Assembly: GCA_003427395.1 (NCBI GenBank) | Contig: BFEA01000357.1 | Coordinates: 1,105,631 to 1,136,190 of the forward strand | Source: Chara braunii | Taxonomy: Eukaryota; Streptophyta; Charophyceae; Charales; Characeae | DNA length: 30,560 bases | Reading direction: 5' to 3' | Shown here: piece by piece, positions 1-9,408 of the stretch | Position numbering within the stretch: position 1 is the first letter of the stretch | How the letters are laid out: each line of letters opens with the position of its first letter | Notes under the pieces: generated by a model | The model's database searches: none | What the model saw: only the letters and a program-made list of their open reading frames with translations | What the model was told of the DNA's origin: nothing | Made by a program: the position numbers and the translations under genes

Positions 1-124
1 GCATGCCACCTGTCTTCATTGCTGATGTGGCGCATGCCACCTGTCTTCATTGCTGATGTGGCACATGTCACTTGTCTTCGTTGCTGGTGTGGCACGTGCT
101 ACCTGTCTTCATCGCCACGGTGGC
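1..124 (+). repeat. 31-bp tandem repeat array in the LTR
   Basis: Units start at 1, 32, 63 and 94 and each ends in GCTGATGTGGC or a variant. The same array has five full units at 7719-7873 and three at 8356-8448, so the copy number varies between LTR copies. Units touch head to tail without spacers. The TGATGTGGC core resembles plant bZIP-type TGACGTGGC boxes; an enhancer role is inference. Confidence 0.85.
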
Positions 125-579
125 ATTGGCCACGCTGTCTACATTGGTGACTGGACGCGACAAGGAGGGAGATCAGGATTTGTGGATGATTGAGGAGGAT
201 CGGGATACTTACCTGAGGTTGATGTCGATACCGTGCGCTGTTGATTGTCTCCAACGTCTTCACGAGAGAAATGTGCCACGTGGCACTTCAATGTGATCAG
301 GATTTGTTAGGCTCGTTACTGGATACTGTTCTGTTGATGTGAAGGCGAGGGGAAACCCTGAGAAGGAGTGGGGAATGTTGGGCTATTTTCTGTGTGGTCA
401 TTGATGATTACTTTCTCTTCCACCTTCGACTCTGTCTATTCCCCCTCCACTCTCTTCGTCAACTGGAAACGAGACATTGTATCAGAGATCACATTCATGG
501 TTATTGGGGACATTGTTCAGAATTGAGTTACTTTGTATTCCAACATTTGGCAAGTATCTTACAGACTGGGTTTATTACA
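1..579 (+). repeat. 5' LTR of element A (left-truncated by the window)
   Basis: It aligns by eye with 7707-8328 and 8346-8902, and ends in TTACA (579) four bases before a tRNA primer site. It opens with four copies of a 31-bp tandem unit (1-124), then a unique body. A perfect 14-bp dyad with a CACGTG core lies at 273-286. The LTR would carry the promoter and polyadenylation signals; I see no unambiguous TATA box. A 74-codon open frame (72-296) recurs in the two other LTR copies. Confidence 0.88.
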
Positions 580-582
580 ATT

Positions 583-594
583 TGGTATCGGAGC
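583..594 (+). other. Primer binding site of element A (initiator tRNA-Met type)
   Basis: TGGTATCGGAGC differs by one base from the TGGTATCAGAGC typical of plant LTR elements primed by initiator tRNA-Met. It lies three bases past the LTR terminal CA, the usual place for minus-strand priming. Confidence 0.85.
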
Positions 595-852
595 ATACCT
601 TCTTCATCGCAATCTGCTGTCAAGTGCCACGTGGCGCCCAGGTAAGTGGGAGGTGTTGCACGTCTAAGGGACGAAACGCGATTATGAACGCGCGCGATTA
701 ATATCGCAAGTCTAGACATCGAGTGTCACACGTGTGTGCAGCCCCCCCTGAAGATGATGACATGGACACTTTAAAGAGGCGTTGTTGCTTATGTGGCATT
801 GGGATACCGGCGAGGGTATCGTTTGCAGTAGGCTGACGCGGCGCTGATAAAC

Positions 853-905
<53 letters not shown>

Positions 906-1755
906 TATTGGGACTGCTGACGTGGTGTGCTGCCTACGTGTCATGGCTCAGGGGTGCGAACGTGGCATCCTACTATTGGCAGGGCATTGTTTGACGTGGC
1001 ATGTACTTGTGTCGCGACTTACCTGCTGATGTGGCGCTCCACACTCCAGCAGTGTTCCTCGATCTGACGTGGCATACCAATGTTGGATGAGTTGGCAGTC
1101 CAGGCATTGCTGACATGGCATCCCTCCAGAAGGCCGAGTTGGCTCTTGACACTGATGTGGCACATGTGCTGCGTTGGCATTCCAAGGGTGACACATGGCA
1201 TGCTTGGTATGCTGCTGTGGGTGAGGTGTTGATACGTGCACTTGTGTGCTGGCAAGCGGTACAACTTCACGATTTGTTGTAGTGTCACGTACTGGCCTTT
1301 GTGTCTGGCTGCATTGGCTCTGCAGATAGTACAGCCGTAGAGGAAGGAATGCTGACAATTGATTGTTGTTGATTGTGTTGGCTGACTTATTTGTCTTGGC
1401 TGTTCTGTGGTTGTCTTGCACACTCACCTGTATTGTTGTGTCTTGATCACACTGGCCGTGGCTGCAATACGTGTACACTCTCGTTAGGACGTCATCATAC
1501 ATAGGACAAACAACATACGTTAGAACTAGGAAAAATTGAAATATGTTCCTTATTATTTTTCTGTTATTTATTCTTGTTGTAGGTGATTGAAATCCAATGT
1601 GGCCATGGAATTAATTATTGTCTTGTAATTATTTGTTGTGCGGCAAACACACAATTGTGACAATGTCTTACCTCTGACATTCTTTGTGTCTCTCTGTCTT
1701 GACTCATTTCGTCCCTCACTTCTTCTACCTTGTCTCCCTTACCTTCTTTGCTGAT
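595..1755 (+). other. Long untranslated leader of element A
   Basis: About 1.16 kb separates the PBS from the first gag-like codons, and no convincing protein is seen in it. It holds a GA microsatellite (856-901), then loosely spaced copies of (T)GAYGTGGC-like boxes near 788, 826, 918, 958, 991, 1025, 1066, 1112, 1153 and 1192. These are the same motif class as the LTR array. Minus-strand open frames over 948-1502 look like by-products of this repetition. The leader ends in a pyrimidine-rich stretch (1685-1750). Confidence 0.6.
856..901. repeat. (GA)n microsatellite
   Basis: Uninterrupted GA dinucleotides, about 23 units, lie inside the element A leader. Confidence 0.97.
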
Positions 1756-3465
1756 GAGGAAGGAAGTGCATTGAGAACTCGTGGTCAGATTGAAAACAGA
1801 CGACAAGAGATGTTGGGCCGTCTGCACCAGTTTATGACGAACTTACATGATGTTGGAGCTGATGTTGAACAGCAAGTGCGCAACCACTTTGATCTGCGTG
1901 CAGCAGAAAGCGAACTAAAGCAGGCTGACACGGCTGTTCAGATGATGGAAGCCAACACTCATGTACAACACGTCATCATTCAGAGCCGACAGACTCTGGA
2001 TAAGATTGTCATTGGTCAACTGGCAGAGATAGCCAAAAACGGGGACAAAAGAGAAGAAGAAGAGGGAGAAAGAAGAGTCGAAGAGAAAGAAGGACAACTG
2101 TCTGAAGAAATCCTGTTGCAAAACATCAGACAATTGGAAGAAGCCTTGCAGGAAGAAAAAAGGAAGATGGAAGAGCACTAGAGAAGGAAAAGGGAGAAAG
2201 AACAGCAAGAGAAGAAAATTAAAGAAGTCAAACAAAAATTTCACATTGAAGGAGTAGAATATGACCTGGCATCCGTTCTGAACACGATGATGATCTACCT
2301 TGCCCACCTAGAGATGAAAATTGACAGTAACACTGCCGCATTGCAAACGGTGACCAGACTCATTAAAGGTAACGAGAAGGTGGTGACAGAGGAGGTGGCC
2401 AAGGGGGGAGAAAGGAAGGAACCCCAAAAGAAACTTATGAAAGATGCAATGAAAAGAGTGATGCTGGAGAAACTCAAAGGTTTCATGAAGGAACCTGAGA
2501 AGCCGGCGGAAAAAGAAGAACCCGTCAAGAAAGAAGAACCGGCCAAGGAAGCAGAGAAGCCAAAGACGAAAGAGAAGGTGAAGATGAAATTGCCTTTCAC
2601 CAACAAAAAGGGAGAAATTTGTTGTTATGGATAGCCGAAATCCAGACGTATTGCAATACCACGCCTGTTGAACCTGAGAGTCAGGTGGCCTTCTCCACGT
2701 CTTGCTTGGGAAAAGTGGCCAAGGACTAGGTACTGTCCGAAGCCAATGCTGCTGGCTTTGAGGATATGGGTGAGTGGGCTAAGACCCTGACGCTCAAGCA
2801 GTTTCTCCAAAAAATAAAGGAGAGATTTCTTGACAAGACGACGACCGATAAGGCCTTTGACGAACTCACCACTATAGGCCAAAAGCGTTGGACTTCAAGA
2901 TGCTTTGTCTCGTGAGGTGGATCGTCTCTTGCAGGTACCTGAGCTCAATCTGCAGGACAACTAGGTCCTCTACATCTACTCACATGTGTTGCCCGAGCCA
3001 ATTCGCGGACAGCTCGTGGTTGAAGCGAAGTCTGGTAAGTACAATTATAGGTAGTTTTGCGATCTCACTCTTCAACGAGAGCAGATGACCGCACAAGTAA
3101 AAAGAAAGTTTGGTATGGTAGGTGGGTATGGAAAAAGGGTTATGTGGCAGCAAAAGCGCCAAGACCATATGCTTGTCGTTTTTGACGATGATACCGTGAA
3201 GAAGTTACCCCTGGACGAGAAGGAGGGAGGAGAGAATGGCGGCAACGAGTCTAGAAAGGGCGACGTCGCTGCCGTGGTGGCCAACAAGGGTGGCACCAAC
3301 CAATGGAAGAAGAAAAAAAGACCACACTCGTTCCCCGAGCACCCCGACATCACGCTAGGGAGGCCTTGGGAAAAGATGGGCATGTCCAGGGAACAATGGA
3401 AGGAATGCATGGACAACCGCTAGTGCCTTAAGTGTGGCACTATGGGGCACGTGATAGCATGGTGC
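1756..3465 (+). pseudogene. gag: gag of element A (broken)
   Basis: Gag forms the cytoplasmic virus-like particle and packages element RNA. The reading passes through three frames. A charged helical N-terminal part (about 1756-2181) has a run rich in E, K and R and is likely coiled coil. A K/E/P-rich segment follows (2182-2634) with short EEP/KEEP repeats. The capsid-like stretch from 2899 includes HVLPEPIRGQLV. A CCHC zinc knuckle (CLKCGTMGHVIAWC) lies at 3424-3465. In-frame stops occur at 2179, 2632, 2962, 3052 and 3421, all TAG, and the last sits just before the knuckle. The true start is uncertain; an upstream ATG exists at 1684. Confidence 0.75.
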
Positions 3466-3725
3466 TTGTTGATCCGTAAACCAAAAGCGAGCAGTCTATA
3501 GGAGGAGCATCTGGTCCTACTGAGTTAAAGGGCTCTGGTAAAGGTAAGGTGCCAACTATCCCTTTGAACCCTTCGACTCACATGGCAGAGGATAACTTTT
3601 CTTCGGCCCATCGTCCAGAACACCCTGAAACCGTCTTATGTTTTGTCTCTCTGGACGATTCCCTTGACGAACTTAGTAATCAACTAATAGCCTTAAGAAG
3701 TTCGTGGGCTAAGAAAACTATACCT

Positions 3726-4445
3726 TAGGGTGAGTTAATGATTGCGGACATTGAGATTGCACGTACGTGAATAGGTGCCTTGTTAGACCCAGGATCGATG
3801 CGGTCTTACATCTCAAAGAAGGCAATTCGCAAATTGCATCTGGGAATGAAGATGGAAGATTTACCTCGACCGATCACGTCTATGCTGGCCGACAAGAGCA
3901 CGATCACTGTCTTTAAATACATCGATCGTGTGAAATGTTATTTCAGAACTAAGGAAGGAAAAAAAATCTTACACGAAGTATCCTTCCTAATTGGAAAAAA
4001 ACCGCCTTTCAATATGATTTTGGGAATGGACTGGCATAAAGAAGCCAACCCAGAGGTCAGGTTTAAAAAAAAGATTGTCAAACTAAAGGATGAAAAATCC
4101 GAAAAGAAAAGAATCAAATTGTATCATAAGTCTGGATCTGACTCAACCTTGTCTTTTTGTTGTATGAGTTATCCAACCTTCACATCTATGGTCTCAAAGA
4201 AGAGATTGGATCAGAATGTGATGATGGGGCTTGTTAAGCAAGCAAGTGAGTGTTCCTTGTCCTATCCTCCTTCTATTGAGAAGATTCTCGACGAGTACAA
4301 GGACGTGCAGACTGAGCCAACGGGAATCACTGAGTATGCTATCAAGCACACCATCGAGATCATTCCCAGTAGTAAGATTCCCAAAGGTCCCATCTATCGC
4401 ATGTCTCCTAGGGAAGTTGAAGAACTTAGAAAACAACTGCAATAA
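3726..4445 (+). pseudogene. pol: Protease and RT N-terminal linker of element A (broken)
   Basis: The retropepsin-like aspartic protease would cut the Gag-Pol polyprotein. The active-site loop reads LLDPGSMRSYIS near 3780-3815, so the usual D-T/S-G triad has Pro in the middle. The second conserved segment, MILGMDW, lies near 4014-4034. The frame then enters the conserved gypsy pre-RT linker (HTIEIIPSSKIPKGPIYRMS) and stops at 4443 (TAA). Upstream in-frame stops at 3726 (TAG) and 3768 (TGA) separate it from gag. Loss of the canonical triad and the stops make activity unlikely. Confidence 0.82.
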
Positions 4446-5063
4446 CGCACCGAGAACCCAGTTCATCTCCTTATGGTGCTCCTGTCTTATTCGTGTCCAA
4501 AAAGGAAGGTGAACTTAGACTATGTATTGACTATAGTAGGTTGAATGCCGCCATTGTCAACCAAGCGGAACCACTTTCGCATATTGACGACTTGTTGGAC
4601 CAATTGGAGAGATGTAGATACTTTAGTAAAATTGATCTCAAGTCAGGGTACCAGTAGATCGAGGTGGCTCCTGAAGATCAACATAAGACAACCTTCCGAT
4701 ATGGTCACTACGAGTTTGCGGTTATGCCCTTCAGATTGACTAACGCCCATGCGACCTTTCAAAGATCCATGAATGAATTGTTTCGTGAATGGTTGGACCA
4801 ATTTGTAGTCGTCTATCTCGATGATATCCTCATGTACAACAAAATACTTGAGGATCACGAGAAACATCTACGAATGGTTCTTCACAAGTTGCGAAGACAA
4901 CTTCAAACTGAATTATAAGAAGTTTGAGTTCGCTAATCCCAAAGTGCTATACTTAGGGCATATAATGAACGAAGAGGACTACGGCCCGAAGAGAAGAAGG
5001 TAACAACAATTAGAGATTGACCCCAACCTAAGACTGTCACTGAGCTCAGGTCTTTCCTAAGAC
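4446..5063 (+). pseudogene. pol: Reverse transcriptase of element A (frameshifted)
   Basis: This part would copy element RNA into DNA. Fragments in different frames give the gypsy RT signature: [31 protein letters not shown], then VVVYLDDIL with the catalytic YLDD at 4814-4825, and the LYLGHI thumb motif. A TAG at 4655-4657 stands where the related element C has Gln in its YHQI motif. There is a frameshift near 4446 and another near 4890-4920. The catalytic aspartates remain but the polypeptide is broken. Confidence 0.88.
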
Positions 5064-5750
5064 TTGCTAGTTATTAGGAAGTTTGTAAGAAACTTTTCTT
5101 CAATAGTTGCGCCTATGAGGAGACTACTGAAGAACGAAAAACCTTGGTTGTGGGACAAAGATTGTGAGTCTTCGCTTAAGAAGTTGAAATATCTACTAAC
5201 TCACTACCTTGTCTTAAAGATTGTTGATCCTTCTCACCCTTTCATTGTCACGACTGACGCAAGTCAGTATGGGATTGGGGCTTTGTTACAGCAGGACGAT
5301 GGCAAAGGATATAGACCTATCGAGTTTATGTCCAGAAGATTGCCATATAAAAAAGTAGCCAACTTCACCTACGAAAATGAATTGTATGCCTTGGTCATTG
5401 CGCTAGACACCTGGAAACACTACTTATTGGGGAGACACTTCATTGTCTATTTAGATCATGCTACTCTGAAGTGGATGAAAACTCAATCGAGACTGTTTGA
5501 TAAGTTAGTAAGATGGTCCGCTTTTATCGATACCTTTGACTTTGAGTTCAAAACAATAAAAGGAAAGTCTAATGCTGTTGCGGATGCTTTGTCCAGGCGT
5601 GCACATTTCTTTGGTATCATTGTCTCCTATCTCAATATTGGAAATAAACTTAAGGAACAAATACGAAAGGGTTATGTAAATTATCCTATTTGGAGTCCTA
5701 ACATGGGGACCCTACAGAAAACCCTGAACTATTCCCTGAGTATCGAATGA
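5064..5750 (+). pseudogene. pol: RNase H domain of element A
   Basis: This domain would degrade the RNA strand after reverse transcription. One open frame of about 228 codons contains the RT connection (KFVRNFSSIVAPM) and all RNase H core motifs: TDASQYGIGALL, YENELYALV, LDHATLKWM and NAVADALSRR. It is the best-preserved part of this pol. It is joined to RT by a frameshift and ends at a TGA at 5748-5750, before integrase. Confidence 0.88.
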
Positions 5751-6585
5751 CTGATGGTCTACTCTTCTTTATGGATAAAATTGAAGAAAGATTGTGTATT
5801 CCTCACTAAGAACAAATAAAAAATTTAATAATTGGGGAATGTCATGATGTCGAGGGACACTTTGGTTTTAAGAAGACGTATGCCGATGTAAGCGAACGCT
5901 TTGAATGAAAGGAATAAAAAAGGATGTACCGACCTATGTGCGGACTTGTCTTGTCTGTCAAAGAAACAAACCCTCATATGAGAATCCATTGGGACTATTG
6001 AGACCACTACCTATACCAAGTGAGCCAGGTGAGTCTATCTCCATAGACTTCATAAGTGTTACTAAGAGTCGAAACGACAATAGTCAGGCAATGTTCATCG
6101 TAGATCGATTCTCGAAATATGCTATGTCCATTCCTTTCCCTGCTGAAGCTAAGACCGAACTAGTCATCCATAAATTTCAGATGCGATGGGTATCGGAATA
6201 TGGGTTCCCAAAAACCATTGTTTTTCGTACGGATGTCAGGTTCACATGTATGCAATGACAAAAGTTGATGGAAGTCTATGACACTAGATTGATCATGTCG
6301 TCAGGTAGACATCCCGAAACGAATGGCCAAACTGAACAGATGAACCGTCTATGCCAACAACTTTTGTGCATGTATATACAACCCGATCAGATAGATTGGG
6401 ATGAAAACTTACCTAAGATTGCTAGTGCATATAGTAACAGTGTGCATACTGTTACAGGAAGAATGCCTAATGCACTGCACAAAGGTTGGAAGCCTAGACG
6501 TCCCATGGACGCATTAACCCGGGACCAGATTCAAAGGTTGCCCCAGGAACTCATGAATTTGCAGTTTTGTATGAAGAAGACATAA
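5751..6585 (+). pseudogene. pol: Integrase zinc-binding and catalytic domains of element A
   Basis: Integrase joins element DNA ends to the chromosome. The HHCC zinc-binding site is split: the two histidines (HDVEGH, near 5842-5860) lie in one frame and CLVC (near 5947) in the next. The catalytic core shows SIDFISV (first Asp), FRTDVRF (second Asp, in place of the usual SDRD) and GRHPETNGQTEQMN (Glu). A TGA at 6256-6258 stands where a conserved Trp is expected, and a TAA at 6583-6585 ends the frame. The D,D,E residues are traceable but spread over broken frames. Confidence 0.85.
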
Positions 6586-7115
6586 AAAAGGTCAAGGAAA
6601 ACATACAAAAATCCCAGCTACATATAATTGACCAGGCCAATAAACATAGAAGGCCTTCACAGTTCCAAGAAGAAGATGTTGTCTGGGTGAAGTCTAAAGA
6701 GTTTTCCCTAGAAGAAAGTATGTCTAAAAAACTGATGCCTGTCTACTATGGACCTTGGGAAGTTCTCAAAGTGGTTGGGGATGCAGGTGGACCTTCCTAC
6801 CGGATTGATGTACCCCCACACCTTCGAACCTATCTTGTCTTTCACGCGTCTAAACTCTTGCCATATGTAGAAGGAAACAAATTTCCAAATAGACCATCTA
6901 TGTTTCCACCCTCCATGAATGGAGGCTATGAAGTTGGGAAGATTCTGGAACATGGCTACTTCTCTACAGGTGGCAGAGGAAGACCGCAAAAGCAGTACAA
7001 GATACATTTCAAGTCTCAACCTCCTTCTGAAGCTAGGTGGTGTAGTAAAAAGGAAATATTACCCACTGCCCCTGACATTGTTGCTGCATATGAACGTGGG
7101 TTAAAGGAAAATTAA
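6567..7115 (+). pseudogene. pol: Integrase C-terminal GPY/F module and chromodomain-like tail of element A
   Basis: About 182 codons are open. The first half has the GPY/F-type module (KLMPVYYGPWEVLKVV, then VFHASKLLPY). The second half (about residues 118-180) has chromodomain-like features: YEVGKILEHGYF, then YKIHFKSQPPSEARW, and an acidic/hydrophobic helix to the stop. In chromoviruses this tail binds chromatin marks and steers insertion. The loop between the strands carries GRGRP (6972-6986), the core of an AT-hook. Typical chromodomain aromatics are only partly visible, so 'chromodomain-like' is deliberate. Confidence 0.78.
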
Positions 7116-7706
7116 TGTGTTTCTGCGCTGGAACTCGAAAATTGGGCCGACATGAATGCAATAACCCGTTTATTATGCCTCGTTGAATGGCTAAGGGGCC
7201 CACAGGGCATGACCCCGGTTTTCTCGCCGTGAGGTCGAATGGGCAAAAGACCCCTTTGAAATGGCCCAGAGCCTGGGCGCCCGACAGTTGACTTCAGTCA
7301 AGTGCCTGAGGCCCAACAATCAAAGTCAATATGGACCCAGCCTGGGCCGCCGGTCAGACACACACACTTGTTTGTATGCAGGTACCAAGACAGCATCAGG
7401 ACCAAGTGGAGGTCCGCAATTCTACGCAATCCAGGCCCTCGGCTGTGAGTCGATCTGAGCGACCGTGGTTGGGAGACCGGAGGCCAGTCAGCCTCGTCAA
7501 CATTACATATGGCCCGACCTCCAGGGAGTCAACATTCAGACTTGCTATGCTGCCTTGATGCTGGCTTGACGCTAGCTAGACGCTGGCTTGACGCTGGCTG
7601 GACGTTGGCTTGACTCTGGCTTGACGCTGGCTGTGCGCTGGCACCTTGGACGACGATGCGGGACTGAGGCAGCATGCTGGCACCTTCTCTTCTGAGCGGC
7701 AGCCAT
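7116..7706 (+). other. 3' untranslated region of element A
   Basis: About 590 bp lie between the pol stop and the LTR array. The region is GC-rich in its first half and contains no protein I recognise. It contains the 11-bp minisatellite at 7554-7641. No convincing polypurine tract is visible just before the LTR array, which leaves the LTR start (about 7707) uncertain. Confidence 0.55.
7554..7641 (+). repeat. 11-bp minisatellite (CTTGACGCTGG), eight units
   Basis: Eight consecutive 11-bp units fill exactly 88 bp with a few substitutions each. The unit is not a multiple of three and the array lies downstream of the pol stop, so it is non-coding. Confidence 0.9.
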
Positions 7707-8328
7707 TGCTGATGTGGTGCATGCCACCTGTCTTCATTGCTGATGTGGTGCATGCCACCTGTCTTCATTGCTGATGTGGCGCATGCCACCTGTCTTCATT
7801 GCTGATGTGGTGCATGCCACTTGTCTTCGTTGCCGATGTGGCGCATGCTACCTGTCTTCATTGCTGAGGTGGCATTGGCCATGCTGTGTACATTGGTGAC
7901 TGGACGCGACAAGGAGGGAGATCAGGATCTGTGGATGATTGAGGAGGATCGAGATACTTACCTGAGGTTGATGTTGATACTGTGCGCTGTTGACTGTCTC
8001 CAACGTCTTCACGAGAGAACTGTCCCATGTGGGACTTCAATGTGATCAGGATTTGTCAGGCTCGTAACTTGATACTGTTCTGCTGACGTGGAGGCGAGGG
8101 GAAGCACGGTCGAGGAGTGGGGAATGTTGGGATACTCTCTGTGTGGTCATTGATGATTACTTTCTCTTCCACCTTCTGCTCTGTCTATTCCCCCTTCACT
8201 CTCTTCGTCTACTGGAAATGAGACATTGTATTAGAGATCGCATTCATGATTATTGGGGACATTGTTCAGAATTGAGTTACTTTGTATTTCGACATCTGGC
8301 TAGTATCTTACAGATTGGGTTCATTACA
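7707..8328 (+). repeat. 3' LTR of element A
   Basis: It is homologous along its length to 1-579: five 31-bp units, the unique body, and terminal TTCATTACA. It is followed by the 17-bp flank at 8329-8345. The start is approximate because the tandem array hides the boundary. The 74-codon frame occupies 7821-8045. The dyad at 8022-8035 is GTCCCATGTGGGAC, with paired changes relative to the 5' LTR copy. Confidence 0.85.
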
Positions 8329-8345
8329 CGTGTTCAATCATTCAG

Positions 8346-8902
8346 CTGATGTGGCGCATGCCACCTGTCTTCATTGCTGATGTGGCGCATGCCATTTGTC
8401 TTCGTTGCTGATGTGGCACATGCTACCTGTCTTCATTGCTGAGGTGGCATTGGCCATGCTGTCTACATTGGTGACTGGACGTGACAAGGAGGGAGATCAG
8501 GATCTGTGGATGATTGAGGAGGATTGGGATACTTGCCTGAGGTTGATGTCGATACTGTGCGCTGTTGATTGTCTCCAACGTCTTCACGAGAGAATTCTGC
8601 CACATGGCACTCCAATGTGATCAGGATTTGTCAGGCTCGTTACTGGATACTGTTCTGCTGACGTGGGGGCGAGGGGAAGCCCGGAGAAGGAGTGGGGAAT
8701 GTTGGGCTACTCTCTATGTGGTCATCGATGATTAGTTTCTCTTCCACCTTCTACTCTGTCTATTCCCCCTCCACTCTCTTCGTCTACTGGAAATGAGACA
8801 TTGTATTAGAGATCACATTCATGATTATTGGGGCATTGTTCAGAATTGAGTTACTTTCTATTTCGACATCTGGCTAGTATCTTACAGACTGGGTTCATTA
8901 CA
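8346..8902 (+). repeat. Third LTR copy, from a tandem duplication
   Basis: This is a further copy of the same LTR with three full 31-bp units, again ending TTCATTACA. The 17 bp after it (8903-8919) are identical to the 17 bp after the previous LTR (8329-8345). A solo LTR would instead show a short target duplication on both sides, and none is seen. A 574-bp tandem duplication of LTR plus flank explains the layout. The two copies already differ at several percent of sites, so the event is not recent. Confidence 0.85.
8396..8620 (+). other. Small ORF shared by all three LTR copies (74 codons)
   Basis: The same start, stop and length occur at 72-296 and 7821-8045. The most constant part reads GRDKEGDQDLWMIEED. 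The N-terminus falls in the 31-bp array and has a short hydrophobic run. I recognise no family. No stop or frameshift has arisen in any copy, but roughly 11 of 74 residues differ between the first and third copies and most nucleotide changes alter the residue. Selection is therefore not evident. Confidence 0.25.
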
Positions 8903-8919
8903 CGTGTTCAATCATTCAG

Positions 8920-9408
8920 TTGTTGTAATTGAATTTATTAAGAAGAGGAGCAAAGAAGAAGGAGAGGGATAAGGAAGAAGGATTAGGGGGGAGACATTGT
9001 TGTATTTTATGTAGTTCTTCTTCTTCTTTGATTCTTTCCTTCCGAATCTAATCTTTATCTCTCTCCATCTTTTCATCGAAATGCAGCAAGTCTTGCATGT
9101 CTCCTAATTTGAGTTTTGCACTATGGATGGAGTACGATCATAAAAGTTGCATGAATGAATGCAGAACTGCACTTTGGAATGGTATGGAATAATACCTGCA
9201 ATGGCAGAACTGAACTATCATGGCACAGTCACCATATGCAAAATTTTTCAGCCTTTCCCTCAGTCTCCCTCCTGAATTTAAGCCGTCCAACCTTAGTGTG
9301 GAACAGGTTTATGGAAATTCAGTCAGCCGAGGTTCATGTGCCAGCTTGTGAACATTCTTTCTTACATTATCCAGTTCGTGAATTGTCATCGTTTGGCAAT
9401 ATTCGCAG
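8920..9408. other. Unique non-coding flank
   Basis: This lies just past the duplicated LTR. A purine-rich stretch (8940-8997) is followed by a pyrimidine-rich one (9016-9075). No retrotransposon motif is seen. It would be intron if the exon at 9409 is real; the sequence before 9408 is only moderately pyrimidine-rich. Confidence 0.45.

Larger units (their letters stand above)
1..8328 (+). mobile_element. Element A: Ty3/gypsy chromovirus-type LTR retrotransposon, decayed
   Basis: Order on the + strand is LTR, initiator-Met-type PBS, long leader, gag with a CCHC knuckle, protease, RT (YLDD), RNase H, integrase, GPY/F-like module, chromodomain-like tail, 3' UTR and LTR. Protease-RT-RNase H-integrase order is diagnostic of Ty3/gypsy, and the C-terminal chromodomain-like segment points to a chromovirus. 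The 5' end lies outside the window, because position 1 is already inside the LTR repeat array. Gag and pol carry several in-frame stops and frameshifts, and the LTRs differ at several percent of sites by eye, so this is an old, non-autonomous copy. Confidence 0.92.

Noticed and set aside
1-124. CRISPR-like array of about 31-bp repeats
   Set aside because: Units are directly adjacent with no spacers, lie in an LTR, and recur in the other LTR copies.
948-1502. Minus-strand 184-codon open frame in the leader of element A
   Set aside because: The region is a series of degenerate GTGGC-box repeats, overlapping frames are also open, and there is no family resemblance.
8346-8902. Independent solo LTR insertion
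   Set aside because: No short target duplication; the identical 17-bp flank after both LTRs favours tandem duplication.
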